Counted from the stretch's first letter, positions 17,276-27,499 are shown. The stretch is 64,000 nt of DNA from UBA11957 sp963603285 (GCA_963603285.1 CAVCMG010000002.1:62001-126000); one strand, 5' to 3'. A program made the numbers and translations. Notes: generated from the sequence alone by a model not told the origin.

Positions 17276-19033
17276 CTATGCACCTACCTTCCAACGGACA
17301 GACTGATTATAGGCATCCCACATATGGGCATACAGTCCCTGCTTTTTCAGCAATTCATCATGTGTACCGGATTCCTCGATCTCGCCATCTTTCAGGACAC
17401 AGATCCGATCCGCACTCACAACCGAAGACAGTCTGTGTGCAATCATGATCACGGTCTTACCCTCCGAAAGCCGCGAGAACGCCTCCTGTACCTTCGCCTC
17501 ATTATCCGGATCCGCAAAGGCGGTAGCCTCGTCAAGGATCAGGATCGGTGCATTTTTCAGCATGGCCCGTGCAATGGAAAGACGCTGCATTTCACCGCCG
17601 GAAACATAGGTTCCCTTGCTTCCGATCACCGTATCGATGCCCTGCGGCAGCTTCTCGATGATATCCTCGCACTGGGCATTTTTCAGTGCTTCCATGACTT
17701 CTTCCCTTGTCGCATCCTTTCTGCCCATGCGGACATTATCAAGGATTGACATTTTCAAAAGCTTACTGTCCTGGAATACAAAGGATACCCGGTTCATCAG
17801 CTCTGCAGACGGGATATCCCGCACATCCACACCACCGATACGCACCGTGCCCTCTGTCGTGTCAAAGAAACGGGCCACCAGACTCGCCAGTGTCGTCTTA
17901 CCACCGCCGGAAGGACCGACAAAGGCAACATGCTCGCCCTCTCCGATTTCAAGACTGATCTCATGCAGGGCATCTTTTTCAGCATTTTCGTACCGGAAAG
18001 TCACATGATCAAACTCTACAGAATTTTCTGCGACCTCTTTTTTCTCCGCTGTCTCCGGCAACGGTTTGCGATCCATAATGTCATCGATTCTTGCCAGAGC
18101 ATCGGCCACGATCATTTTATTTTCGCTGGAGAACATGATCTTATTCAGTGTCACCGTGATGATCGGTGTGATAATAATATAAAACAGCAGATTTAACAGA
18201 TACGCATCGCTCGCCGTAAAGAAAAAGGCCGTAGCGATCAGCACCGCAAATACCGCATTGATGATCGTCGTGTAAAAGACCATCGGCAGACGCAGATCCA
18301 GCGTATAGGCAATCGTCCATTTCTCATATTTTTTGATGGAATCCCGGAAACGCTTGAAAGAAAATACCGACTGGCCAAAGGTCTTGACAACCGGGATACC
18401 GCGGACATACTCTACCGCCTCACTCGACATCTCTTCCAGCGCATTCTGGTATTCCTTCATCTTTGCTTCCATCTTCTTGCCGGTCATGGAGCCCATGATC
18501 AGGAAAGCCAGCACTACCGGCACAAGGCTGAGCAGTCCAAGCCGCCAGTCAAACGCCAGAAGCAGCACAAGAAGTCCCACCGGTGTCGCATAAGCCCCCG
18601 CCTGGTCCGGCAGCTGATGCGCCAGATATGTTTCCGTGGAAGCACTGCATTCATTGACAACCTTGCGGATCTTACCACTGCCCTCTCTGTCCATAAAGCC
18701 TATCGGCAGTGTGACGATATGATGCATCATCTGGGAACGCATCACTGCCTGCACATGGAAGGCCGCGATATGGGAGCAGATCAGTGCACATATGTACGTG
18801 ATCATCGATAACAGGGCAAATCCCACGGCTGACCAGCCATAGCTGGACAGATGCTGCGCCTGGCTGTAATCCGGTGCAACGGCCAGCACCTCTTTGATGA
18901 TCCTCCAGATGTAATAAAATGGTACAAGCGCGATCCACGCACTGACCACCGACAGTATCCAGGAAAGTATCGTCAAATAGCGATAGCTTCCCGCATACTC
19001 GAAAAGTCTTGCAATCGAACTCTTTTTCTTCAT
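17276..19033 (-). CDS. ABC exporter half, permease-ATPase fusion (first gene)
   Basis: The 585-residue protein has the same layout as its partner. The ATPase has Walker A GPSGGGKTT, signature VSGGEMQRLSIARAM and Walker B ILILDEATAFADPD, where the usual SLD after the Glu is FAD. The start at MKKKSS is preferred, with AGAGGAAAAGC before it; an ATG 7 codons upstream is possible. The order is tetR, this gene, then the partner, all leftwards, although a strong terminator lies between tetR and this gene. The pair resembles the two-gene multidrug exporters common in Firmicutes. Confidence 0.92.
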   Translation of the reverse strand: MKKKSSIARLFEYAGSYRYLTILSWILSVVSAWIALVPFYYIWRIIKEVLAVAPDYSQAQHLSSYGWSAVGFALLSMITYICALICSHIAAFHVQAVMRSQMMHHIVTLPIGFMDREGSGKIRKVVNECSASTETYLAHQLPDQAGAYATPVGLLVLLLAFDWRLGLLSLVPVVLAFLIMGSMTGKKMEAKMKEYQNALEEMSSEAVEYVRGIPVVKTFGQSVFSFKRFRDSIKKYEKWTIAYTLDLRLPMVFYTTIINAVFAVLIATAFFFTASDAYLLNLLFYIIITPIITVTLNKIMFSSENKMIVADALARIDDIMDRKPLPETAEKKEVAENSVEFDHVTFRYENAEKDALHEISLEIGEGEHVAFVGPSGGGKTTLASLVARFFDTTEGTVRIGGVDVRDIPSAELMNRVSFVFQDSKLLKMSILDNVRMGRKDATREEVMEALKNAQCEDIIEKLPQGIDTVIGSKGTYVSGGEMQRLSIARAMLKNAPILILDEATAFADPDNEAKVQEAFSRLSEGKTVIMIAHRLSSVVSADRICVLKDGEIEESGTHDELLKKQGLYAHMWDAYNQSVRWKVGA

Positions 19034-19156
19034 GCTTTTCCTCTTTTCTGTCATAGTTTTCTTTGCCGGGCTTTGTGCATCTCACAAAGTCTGTGGCTGG
19101 GAACCTTTATTACATAACGCTCACAGATATTAGATTTTGCTAACCATGGATTTCAA

Positions 19157-19192
19157 AAAAGGCTGTCCTGTACTGCTGCACCCGGACAGCCC
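19157..19192 (-). terminator. Terminator after tetR
   Basis: On the minus strand GGCTGTCC pairs with GGACAGCC and is followed by TTTTTT. It separates tetR from the two exporter genes, so the latter may have a promoter in 19034-19156. Confidence 0.85.
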
Positions 19193-19251
19193 TGCTTTAT
19201 CCTTTGCACTGCGCTCCCGTTTGTGTCTCTTGTCCACATCCGGTTTGCAGA

Positions 19252-19893
19252 TCACTCTTTTTCCGTTTCCTGCGGCAAAAAATTCATCACCGCATTCCAG
19301 CCGCCAAAATGATATTTTTCCAGCATTTTGAGATATCCTTTTGCCTTCTCGATCGGCATCTTATGCCGAACGACTTCAAAAATACTCTCAAACATCGCTG
19401 TCGTCATAATGTGGATAAAATCCTCCGGCACTTCCGCCTCACCCGCATTTTCATACTGGATCGCCTGCATAAATTTGTAGGTGTACTCCGTCTCGATCTC
19501 TACCAGATGATCGACAAAATGCTGATACTTCGTACCGTAGGAAGCATCCAGCAAAAGCTGAAATTCTTCAAAATGCCCGTACATACACACAAGGATCTCA
19601 TCCATGCCGTGCTGCACATAGTTACGCATCTGTCCGGCCTGTTCCTTTTCATCCACCGCATGAAACGTCTCCTGCCTCCGCAGGAAAATCTCGGTAAACT
19701 CCTGAACCGCCGGTTCAACGATCGCGCTGAACAGTCCCTCCTTACCGCCAAAACGGGAATAAATCGATCCCGTCGTCGTATCTGCCTTCGCTGCAATCGT
19801 ACGAAGCGATGCATCTGCATAACCTCTCTCCAGAAATTCTGCTTTGGCACATGCCAGAATCTTTTCTGAAACTCCTTCTATTGGTTTAGCCAT
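19252..19893 (-). CDS. TetR-family repressor
   Basis: The 213-residue protein has an N-terminal TetR helix-turn-helix (GYADASLRTIAAKADTTTGS, then IYSRFGGKEGLF) and an all-helical ligand-binding C-terminal part. CGGAGGTAGA precedes the ATG. A 9-4-9 palindrome 12 bases upstream of the start is a likely self-operator. It probably controls the downstream two-gene ABC exporter. Confidence 0.92.
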   Translation of the reverse strand: MAKPIEGVSEKILACAKAEFLERGYADASLRTIAAKADTTTGSIYSRFGGKEGLFSAIVEPAVQEFTEIFLRRQETFHAVDEKEQAGQMRNYVQHGMDEILVCMYGHFEEFQLLLDASYGTKYQHFVDHLVEIETEYTYKFMQAIQYENAGEAEVPEDFIHIMTTAMFESIFEVVRHKMPIEKAKGYLKMLEKYHFGGWNAVMNFLPQETEKE

Positions 19894-19904
19894 TCTACCT
19901 CCGT

Positions 19905-19926
19905 AACAGTGTTATGCAACACCGTT
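19905..19926. promoter_or_regulatory. Probable TetR operator
   Basis: AACAGTGTT and AACACCGTT form an inverted repeat with a 4-base spacer and a single mismatch, placed just ahead of the ribosome binding site of the TetR gene. Confidence 0.7.
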
Positions 19927-19956
19927 ATAAACATACTACTACCTGTTTCATATGTC

Positions 19957-20000
19957 AAAAGGAGGGCAGAGAAAAATGAGATTCTCTGGCTCTCCTCCCT
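19957..20000 (-). terminator. Terminator of nagA
   Basis: On the minus strand GGAGGAGAGCCAGAGAA pairs imperfectly with TTCTCTGCCCTCC and is followed by TTTTG. Confidence 0.75.
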
Positions 20001-20014
20001 GTGCACAAACCACT

Positions 20015-21232
20015 TTAATACACTTTTCCTTTGTTTATAATCCTCTGGATTTTCATATTCTGATCTATCAACACAATATCCGCCCGATACCCCGGTGCAA
20101 TTTTTCCATACACATCATCTATTCCTATTGCTCTCGCCGGATTTTCTGTGGCCGCACGTATGGCATCCTCCAGAGGAATACCCATATGCTGTACGCAGTT
20201 GACCATACAGTCGTACAGATTCGTTACGCTTCCAGCGATCGTGTCCGGATGGTCTGTCAGTACGGCTTCTTTTCCTTTCACGGTAACGCTCTGACCTCCC
20301 AGCTGATATATGCCATCGGGAAGCCCTGTGGCTTCCATGCTGTCGGAAATCAGAATGAGTCGTTCACCACCAAACAGCTGAAACGCCAGGCGCACAGCGG
20401 CCGGGTGATTATGGATACCGTCTGCGATCAGCTCTGCCTCTGCCCCAGCCTCCACTGCTGCCAGAATCGGGCCAGGCTCTCTGTGTCCGATGTCCGGCAT
20501 GGCGTTGTACAGATGTGTCAGATGAGTCGCTCCCTTCCCGAAAGCTTCTTTGGCCGTTTCGTAGGTACAGCAGGTATGGCCCAGTGAAATTTTCACTTCC
20601 CTGTGGCATTGTTCGATAAACGCTATGGCCCCGTCAGTCTCCGGTGCCAGATCCAGCAACCGGATCAGACCGCCGCTTCGTTCCTGCAGCCGCCGAAACA
20701 TTCCTATATCTGCTGGCTGAATATACGCCGGATTCTGTGCTCCGGCTTTTTTTCGACTGATAAACGGGCCCTCCATATGGATACCGACCAGATCAGCACG
20801 CATCGTATCATCCTCTGTACTTAGCATCTGATTTGCTATGTCATGCCTTTGTTTATATAACCGGGCTTTGTCCATGATATTGCCAAGGATTTCCTCGCTG
20901 TAAGACATCGTAGCCGGACAGATAGCAAGAATGCCATGTCTCACTTCATATTCTGCTATTTTTTTCAGTTCATCCACCGTTGCTGTACAAAAATCATGTC
21001 CCACAGCACCGTGAAGGTGTATGTCCACAAGACCCGGAATTGCATAAAGGCCCTCTGCATCAATCTCTGGGGAATCTCCCCCATGAACATCTGCATCAGA
21101 CAATCCAGCCGCTTTCTCCTGCATACAACTCTCACATGGCGTAACTTCTACTATATACTGATTTTCCACTCGTATATCTGCTTTTTCAAATTTATGGTCT
21201 CTGGTATAGACCATGGCATTTTTGATCCGCAT
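20015..21232 (-). CDS. nagA: N-acetylglucosamine-6-phosphate deacetylase
   Basis: The 405-residue amidohydrolase has metal-binding DIHLHGAVGHD, HMEGPF, LGHT, HLYNAMP and the catalytic Asp in LISDSMEATG. It removes acetyl from GlcNAc-6-phosphate, feeding amino sugars to glycolysis or cell-wall synthesis. It starts 10 bases after the stop of the DUF4143 ATPase, so it may be co-transcribed with that AT-rich accessory gene. No nagB lies nearby. A non-conserved insertion SCMQEKAAGLSDADVHGGDS near the N-terminus is unusual for the family. Confidence 0.94.
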   Translation of the reverse strand: MRIKNAMVYTRDHKFEKADIRVENQYIVEVTPCESCMQEKAAGLSDADVHGGDSPEIDAEGLYAIPGLVDIHLHGAVGHDFCTATVDELKKIAEYEVRHGILAICPATMSYSEEILGNIMDKARLYKQRHDIANQMLSTEDDTMRADLVGIHMEGPFISRKKAGAQNPAYIQPADIGMFRRLQERSGGLIRLLDLAPETDGAIAFIEQCHREVKISLGHTCCTYETAKEAFGKGATHLTHLYNAMPDIGHREPGPILAAVEAGAEAELIADGIHNHPAAVRLAFQLFGGERLILISDSMEATGLPDGIYQLGGQSVTVKGKEAVLTDHPDTIAGSVTNLYDCMVNCVQHMGIPLEDAIRAATENPARAIGIDDVYGKIAPGYRADIVLIDQNMKIQRIINKGKVY

Positions 21233-21242
21233 CTTTCTAACC

Positions 21243-22595
21243 TCAATCGTTACACGGATATAGATTAAAATCTTTTAAATACCGTTTTACTAAAAAAGCA
21301 CAGAAATATGGAAACGTATGAATCCCCTGTTCTATCCCGATATTACTGTCTGCCAGCTTTATCCCCCAGCCAATATCACTGTAGCTGTCTCCATCTATTA
21401 ATCTGCGCAAAGATTTCGAACGATTTGTATTTGCTTTTACCTCTACCGGAACCAGAGCATCTTTTGTTCTCACAAAGAAATCTTCTTCCAAAGTGGCATT
21501 TTCTTTTTTGTAATAATATAATCCTAACCCCTGCTTGCTAAAAGCTTCTGCAACAAAATTCTCATATAAAGCACCCTTATACACGCCCAGATTCTTATTG
21601 GCTCTCAAATCTTCCTGTGCTTCTTCATCTAACGATGCAATCAATAACCCCGTGTCCGGATAATAAATTTTAAATTTTGACTCATCATAATTTCCTTTTA
21701 ACGGGAGTTCCGGGTACTCCAGACAATAACACACCGATATGACACCTGCATCCTCCAACCAGGTTATGCACCCCATATACTCACGACTTCTGGCTTTTTT
21801 ATCAATTTTGCTCAACTGGAATTTCTTATTTTCTTTTGCCAGCTGTGCAGGTACACTCCGGTATACACTGACAATTTTTGTCTGATCCAATCCGTGAGCA
21901 TATTTTCTGATATCTTCTTCATAATCCAGCTGTATCTGTATCTGTATCTCAAGTGTATCAGAAAACGTATTGCTCTCTATATATCTGCACACAACCGCAG
22001 GCATTCCACCAAGCACACAGTAATCCAGAAACAGTGCCTTATATACCATCAGCTCAGTCTCTGAAAAAGGCACCCCATCCTGCATATGTTTCAGTATTTC
22101 CAAAATCTGAACATCCGTATAGCCTTTTGCCCATAAAAATTCTTCAAAATCCATGGAATACATTTCGTAGTCGGTCTTATACCCCACACTGTTACTGTGA
22201 ATCTGTCTGTAATTTATACCAAGCAAAGAACCACTACAGATCACATCAAATCTGCCGTCTATTTTGAATGCTTTCAAAGATGTTGCTATGTCCGGAAACT
22301 CCTGAAGCTCATCAAAAATAAACAATGTTTCATTTGGTATAAACCGCTTTGAAGGATCTATCAAAGAGATATTTTTTATAATTTCATCTACACCATATCC
22401 ATCGCTCAATATAGTTTTGTATTTTTGTTCTAACACAAAGTTAATACTGACAATATTCGTGTAATTTTCTTTCGCAAAATGAAAAATCGATTCCGTTTTT
22501 CCAATCTGCCTTGCTCCCTTTACAATTAAGGGAAGTTTATCCTTTTTATTTTTCCACTCCAGCAGATAATCATCTATTTTTCGTTTTAAATACAT
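21243..22595 (-). CDS. AAA ATPase with DUF4143 nuclease-like C-terminus
   Basis: The 450-residue protein has a Walker A GARQIGKTE at 27-35, a Walker B TLFIFDELQE and the sensor LICSGSLLG-like segment of the AAA_14 family. The C-terminal DUF4143 part ends in PVEVKANTNRSKSLR, a restriction-endonuclease-like E-x-K motif. The coding strand is clearly more AT-rich than its neighbours and the promoter carries four evenly spaced repeats, both consistent with horizontal transfer. Such ATPases are widespread in gut bacteria and archaea with no settled function. The start follows AAGGGAGGGATAGT. Confidence 0.88.
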   Translation of the reverse strand: MYLKRKIDDYLLEWKNKKDKLPLIVKGARQIGKTESIFHFAKENYTNIVSINFVLEQKYKTILSDGYGVDEIIKNISLIDPSKRFIPNETLFIFDELQEFPDIATSLKAFKIDGRFDVICSGSLLGINYRQIHSNSVGYKTDYEMYSMDFEEFLWAKGYTDVQILEILKHMQDGVPFSETELMVYKALFLDYCVLGGMPAVVCRYIESNTFSDTLEIQIQIQLDYEEDIRKYAHGLDQTKIVSVYRSVPAQLAKENKKFQLSKIDKKARSREYMGCITWLEDAGVISVCYCLEYPELPLKGNYDESKFKIYYPDTGLLIASLDEEAQEDLRANKNLGVYKGALYENFVAEAFSKQGLGLYYYKKENATLEEDFFVRTKDALVPVEVKANTNRSKSLRRLIDGDSYSDIGWGIKLADSNIGIEQGIHTFPYFCAFLVKRYLKDFNLYPCND

Positions 22596-22621
22596 ACTAT
22601 CCCTCCCTTAAACATAACTTA

Positions 22622-22722
22622 TCACGAAGTATTGATATCTGTCAATTTAGTTATCACGTTTTTCATTCTATTTTATTCTATTATTTCACGTTTTTATTTA
22701 TATATTTCTCTATATTTTCACG
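22622..22722 (-). promoter_or_regulatory. Four CGTGA sites exactly 32 bases apart upstream of the DUF4143 ATPase
   Basis: TCACG (CGTGA on the coding strand) begins at 22622, 22654, 22686 and 22718. Three copies share the wider AAACGTGA. A TTGACA near 22639-22644 on the minus strand, with ATAAGT 17 bases on, could be the promoter, placing three sites upstream and one over the start region. The rest of the gap (22596-22898) is AT-rich and otherwise featureless up to the terminator at 22804. Confidence 0.75.
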
Positions 22723-22803
22723 TTTTATATATTATGTGTTAATTTAGTATCTTTTCCATGGTTACAAATTTCATAAAGAAGCAGACATTCTATCTCTACA
22801 CAT

Positions 22804-22858
22804 AAAAGAACCGCCCCATCATCAGATTTTCAGTTCTAATGACACGAACGGTTCCTTT
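22804..22858 (-). terminator. Terminator of the DUF975-type gene
   Basis: On the minus strand GAACCG pairs with CGGTTC followed by TTTT. An inner TCATTAGA/TCTGATGA stem extends the hairpin. Confidence 0.7.
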
Positions 22859-22898
22859 GTTCGAAAAATATCTGACTATTTTTCTATAAACTTCTTAT

Positions 22899-24671
22899 CT
22901 ACGCCTGCAGCGTCACATCATACTCTACAACTCTCTCAATCGAGGTGCTGGTAATTCCCTTTCCTTCATTCGGATGCTTTGACGAATACATCTGATCTCC
23001 GATGTACGCCACCAGTAATACAGCTGCGATCACAGCCAGCACTTTGACATTGACCTTGTGCAGCAGGTTATCCAGAAACGGTGCCAGCAGGTACACGATC
23101 GCCAGTCCTCCAAGGCCAAAGACCAGCAGACCTTCCGCACAGATACATCCATGCAGATTCAGGAAGTATCCGGAATAATCCCACCATTTCTGTCCATTGT
23201 GCGTCATTTCCAGATTCCATGCTGTAAAATATTCTACACAACCACACAGGATAACGGCGGCAATAAATTCAGCTGCCGGTTTCTCCCTGAGGCTCTTTAA
23301 TACAATGAGGATCAGAATACCGCCTGTACCATAGATCGGCAGCCACGGTCCGTGCAGGACGCCACGATTGACAAATTCACCATCGGAAATCAGATGCAGG
23401 CTGACCTCCCAGATCCATCCGATCATGGAAAAGATAAAGAACATCAGGATCAGATGGACTACCGTATAGCTCTTTGTCGGCAGCAGATTAGAAGTTGAGG
23501 TCACCTTATGCGCCGTCGGAGCCGGTGCCATGCGGCCCGGATATACTTCGCCTGTCAGGATTTCCTGACTCTGTTTCAGCTTATAGGAATCTGCTCTCTG
23601 TCTTTCGTAGGCCAGAATTTCATCCGACTGCACCAGAACAATACCAAACACTCTGGACAGCATACCCAAGAAGCCTTTCGGTGCCGGTACTTTGCCGCCT
23701 GCCTGGCTGCCAACAAACTCCACAAGATCCGGATAGGCAGCGGCCACGTTTTCTCTGGCCGGTTTTTCAAACAGGAACGTATCACTTAATGCCTGCGCTC
23801 CCGGAATCTGTCCGTCCTTTGCCTGTTTTCTTACATAGGCATAAAATTCTCCGAAGAAAGCTGCCTTGTACGGGTTGGAATAAAAGATACCGGAGAGACC
23901 CAGCGTAATGATATTTAACAGCCCCCAGCCGATAAAACTCAGATCAGCCACAAAATATTCCCACTTATGACCCTTCATCATCTTTCTGGACAGGGTAATG
24001 GCTTCATTGGCACCGAGTGTCGGATTCTCCGCCATAATGTACGGCACCATACTGTAGGAATACTGTTTAATGAAGCCACCAATAACAGTCAGCGACCACA
24101 GATACTGGTACACGGATTTCACAAACATTACCCATGCCATCCGCGGCCACTGTCTGGTCTGCACCGGATACAGGAAACGCTGTATCAACACCTTATCATA
24201 GGTACGGCATTCCAGAACAATACGCCGCATAATGATCAGATACGTTTCCTTGATAAACAGCCAGACAAAGCAGTACACAGCCAGACCACCAAGGATCATC
24301 AGCACAAGATAGACACTGCCGGATCCCGTCATATTTCTAACAGCATCACCGGCTGCCACGATAAAACTTCCCGACGAATAGGAATTTAGTACCATGGAAA
24401 GCACGCCTCTGGAACGGCCAAGATACGCATTTGTATCATGGCTCTGAAATATCCGCTTCAGAAGCCGCCACCGCTTCCTTTGCCGCATCCTCATCCTTCA
24501 GCATGTCCGTAAAAATTTCCTCTGCATTGGTCTGCGGCATCTGTGCATGAACAGCGGCAAAGGACATACCGTATTCAATCCCCAGGAATGACGCAAACAG
24601 ACACAGCACCACCAGTATCCAGTAATGCTTTTCAGGCTGCTCTTAGCCGCCTTTTTCCACTCTTTTCTCAT
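22899..24671 (-). pseudogene. DUF975-type membrane protein / CmpB-like permease with two frameshifts near the N-terminus
   Basis: The main frame (22899-24494) encodes a multi-helix protein: an N-terminal DUF975-like part with several helices and a C-terminal CmpB-like part (HLILMFFIFSMIGWIWEVSL; VNRGVLHGPWLPIYGTGG). The expected start, MRKEWKKAAK at 24671 after CAGGAGAAAAACGA, is in the same frame, but between about 24632 and 24440 the coding sense moves to another frame that reads HYWILVVLCLFASFLG and on through EEIFTDMLKDEDAAKEAV. A missing A in an AAAAG run near 24628-24632 and a compensating change near 24440-24446 would restore one protein. This may be sequence error or real decay. Confidence 0.8.
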
Positions 24672-24884
24672 TCGTTTTTCTCCTGTTTCCCCCAAATTTG
24701 TACATATACTATACTATTTTTATTATAAAGGTATCTCCTGTTCCTGTACAATATAAACTTACCATTTCCCCACATTTTTTCTCAAATCATAGAATCTTTA
24801 TGTATATTTTCATGTACAAATCTGTTACAGGCAACACTAAAAAAGACTTCCACCGATTAGAAACGTGCGCCGCCGGGTGCACAG

Positions 24885-24926
24885 GCAAAAAAACAGACAT
24901 TCTATCCTTACAATAAAATGTCTGTT
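24885..24926 (-). terminator. Terminator of the pyrH-to-rseP operon
   Basis: On the minus strand AACAGACATT pairs perfectly with AATGTCTGTT, followed by TTTTTT, just after the rseP stop. Confidence 0.88.
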
Positions 24927-24949
24927 CTATATCTCTGTTTATTTTTCTC

Positions 24950-26236
24950 TTAAAACAGCTTCATCACATCATGCACACTGACATACAAAATCAGCAGCAT
25001 CAGCAGTGCAAAGCCCGTAAAGTGGATCCGGCCTTCGATCTCCCGGTTGATTGGTTTCTTGCGGATGGCCTCGATGACTAGGAATACGAGACGGCCGCCG
25101 TCCAGTGCTGGGATCGGCAGGAGGTTCATGACGCCAAGGTTGGCGGACAGCAGGATCATCATATTCAGCATCGTAGCCACTGTTGCTGCCAGGCCGTAGG
25201 AACGGCTCTCTTTATAGGAGGTATCGATCGTTGTCACGATACCGACCGGGCCGGACAGTTCATTGACGGACACCTGACCGGTCACGAGCATTTTCAGGCT
25301 CAGGATCGTCGTCTTGATCCAGTATTTCATCTCCATAAAGCCGTATTTCAGGGTAGCCAGCACACCGCCCTTTTCGTAAGCACCATTGTAGCTGAAACCG
25401 GGCTCCGCATACGTTGTTTCTGTCGGCATAACCTTTACCGTTTTGACCTTGCTGCCGCGGACATAGCTGATCTCCATCTCGGAGCCATCCAGCGGATGGG
25501 CTTCCATATACGCCTGCAGCTCGGCACCGGTATTGATCACCGTACCGTTGATCTCACAGATCACATCCCCGGCCTGCAATCCGGCTGCATACATTGCCCC
25601 GTTCAAGGTTACAGAACCGATCTGTGCCTCATTTTCATCCTGATAATAGGTAAAGCCCAGCATATAGCGCACCTGACTGTCCGGTATATAATGGATCGTC
25701 AGCTTTTCGCCGTCACGCTTTACTTTAAGATCGACGCCCTTCGCATCTACGCCTTCGATGGACAGATAGGTATACAGATCATTGGTGATGGATGTACCAT
25801 ATCCGTTAAAGGAAGTGATCAGATCCCCCTCCTTCAGTCCGGCTTTTTCCGCTGCGGATCCTGCCGTTACCTCCGTAACAGTCGGCAGACTGTATCCGGT
25901 CATACCCACAACGACAACGGAGATCACAAAGGCCAGAATAAAGTTAAACAGCGGGCCCGCTGCCACCGTAGCGATACGTCCCCAGATCGGGGCGTTGTTA
26001 AAGGAACCCGGCCCTTCGTTGTCCTCGTCCTCGCCCTCCATCATACAGGAACCGCCCAACGGCAGTAATTTCAGGCTGTAGACCGTGCCGCCCTTTGTGA
26101 AGCTGAAAAGCTTCGGTCCCATACCTAAGGAAAATTCCAGTACCGTGATCCCGCTCAGCTTTGCAAACAGGAAATGACCAAATTCATGGAACAGAACCAG
26201 TACGCTGAAAATGATAATTGCTAAAATAATGCTCAA
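24950..26236 (-). CDS. rseP: RseP-family site-2 zinc metalloprotease
   Basis: The 428-residue M50 intramembrane protease has zinc-binding HEFGH at 17-21 in the first helix and a C-terminal MNLLPIPALDGG motif that supplies the third zinc ligand. Two PDZ-like segments lie between (AGSAAEKAGLKEGDLITSFN and AGLQAGDVICEINGT). The start is TTG, with AGGAGG ten bases upstream. It closes the pyrH-frr-uppS-cdsA-dxr-rseP block, ahead of a terminator. Family members release membrane-bound anti-sigma factors or clear signal peptides. Confidence 0.94.
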   Translation of the reverse strand: MSIILAIIIFSVLVLFHEFGHFLFAKLSGITVLEFSLGMGPKLFSFTKGGTVYSLKLLPLGGSCMMEGEDEDNEGPGSFNNAPIWGRIATVAAGPLFNFILAFVISVVVVGMTGYSLPTVTEVTAGSAAEKAGLKEGDLITSFNGYGTSITNDLYTYLSIEGVDAKGVDLKVKRDGEKLTIHYIPDSQVRYMLGFTYYQDENEAQIGSVTLNGAMYAAGLQAGDVICEINGTVINTGAELQAYMEAHPLDGSEMEISYVRGSKVKTVKVMPTETTYAEPGFSYNGAYEKGGVLATLKYGFMEMKYWIKTTILSLKMLVTGQVSVNELSGPVGIVTTIDTSYKESRSYGLAATVATMLNMMILLSANLGVMNLLPIPALDGGRLVFLVIEAIRKKPINREIEGRIHFTGFALLMLLILYVSVHDVMKLF

Positions 26237-26257
26237 ACTTAAAATGCCTCCTGCTGT

Positions 26258-27409
26258 TTAATGACGCTCAATCCATGCGTCTACAAAATCTTCCGCTTCC
26301 TTCTCCGTCGCAAGGATCTGCTCCAGATCCGGATGATCGATCACCGTATGTGCCGCCATCGCCTCTTCGATCAGTGTGTAAATATCCAGAAAACGGATCT
26401 TCTCATCCAGAAAAGCCGCCACAGCCCGCTCATTTGCCGCATTAAAGACTGTCGGCATCGAACCGCCCTTTCGCGAAGCCTCCATTGCCAGCGGCAGTCC
26501 CTTAAACGTCTCCATATCCGGCACTTCAAAGGTAATCTCCGTCAGCGTCTTAAAGTCCAGACGCGCACCCGGCAGATACCGCCTTTCCGGATAATACAGG
26601 GCATACTGGATCGGCAGCTTCATATCCGGCGTACCCAGCTGGGCGATTACAGTGCCGTCCATAAATTCCACCATTGAATGGATAATGCTCTTTGGCTGCA
26701 CCACAACATCGATATGATCCAGATCCATGCCGAACAGCCATTTTGCCTCCATCACCTCAAGACCCTTATTGACCAGCGTGGCGGAATCGATCGTAATCTT
26801 CCGGCCCATCGCCCAGTTCGGATGCTTTAAGGCGTCCTGTACCGTTACCTTTTCCAGATCCGCTGTCTTTTTTCCCCTGAACGGGCCGCCGGAGGCTGTG
26901 ATCAAAAGGCGGCTCACCTGCGCCCGGTTCTCACCGTGCAACACCTGGAAAATGGCACTGTGCTCACTGTCCACCGGGAGGATCTGTACATGATATTCCT
27001 CAGCCAGCGGCATGATGATGTGTCCTGCGGTAACCAGCGTCTCTTTATTGGCCAGGGCGATATCCTTCCCTGCCTGAATCGCTGCCACCGTCGGACGGAT
27101 ACCGATCATACCCACGATCGCCGTCACAAGGATCTCGCTCTCCTCCATCCGGGCCAGCTCCAGTAAGCCGTCCATGCCGAAGCTTACCTTTACCGGAAGA
27201 TCCGCAATCCTTGTTTTCAGATCTGTGGCCAGCTTCTCATTTCCCATAACCGCCAGCTTCGGCTGAAATTCCCGGATCTGCTTTTCCAGAAGATCAATAT
27301 TGCTGCCGGCACTTAAGCCAACAACCTCGATATCTTTATTTTCTCTCACTACATCCAGAGTCTGTGTACCGATCGAGCCGGTAGAACCCATAATAGCTAT
27401 TTTTCTCAT
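26258..27409 (-). CDS. dxr: 1-deoxy-D-xylulose 5-phosphate reductoisomerase
   Basis: The 383-residue protein starts at MRKIAIMGSTGSIGTQTLDV, the NADPH-binding loop, with GGAGAGAAAC before it. Substrate and metal motifs PVDSEHSAIFQ, ASGGPFRG and the C-terminal NAANE helix are intact. It makes MEP, the committed step of non-mevalonate isoprenoid synthesis. It is placed between cdsA and rseP, the usual Firmicute order. A hairpin at 27500-27530 lies in its leader. Confidence 0.96.
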   Translation of the reverse strand: MRKIAIMGSTGSIGTQTLDVVRENKDIEVVGLSAGSNIDLLEKQIREFQPKLAVMGNEKLATDLKTRIADLPVKVSFGMDGLLELARMEESEILVTAIVGMIGIRPTVAAIQAGKDIALANKETLVTAGHIIMPLAEEYHVQILPVDSEHSAIFQVLHGENRAQVSRLLITASGGPFRGKKTADLEKVTVQDALKHPNWAMGRKITIDSATLVNKGLEVMEAKWLFGMDLDHIDVVVQPKSIIHSMVEFMDGTVIAQLGTPDMKLPIQYALYYPERRYLPGARLDFKTLTEITFEVPDMETFKGLPLAMEASRKGGSMPTVFNAANERAVAAFLDEKIRFLDIYTLIEEAMAAHTVIDHPDLEQILATEKEAEDFVDAWIERH

Positions 27410-27499
27410 GTTTCTCTCCATTCATTCAAGGCATAGCAAAATGACAGCGGCCACACGAAAAACTTATGTTTCGCCAGGCCCTTTTCATCCTGTGCACAA

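Noticed and set aside
22622..22722. Possible CRISPR array from evenly spaced repeats
   Set aside because: The conserved part is only 5-8 bases and the rest is low-complexity AT DNA; a protein-binding array fits better.
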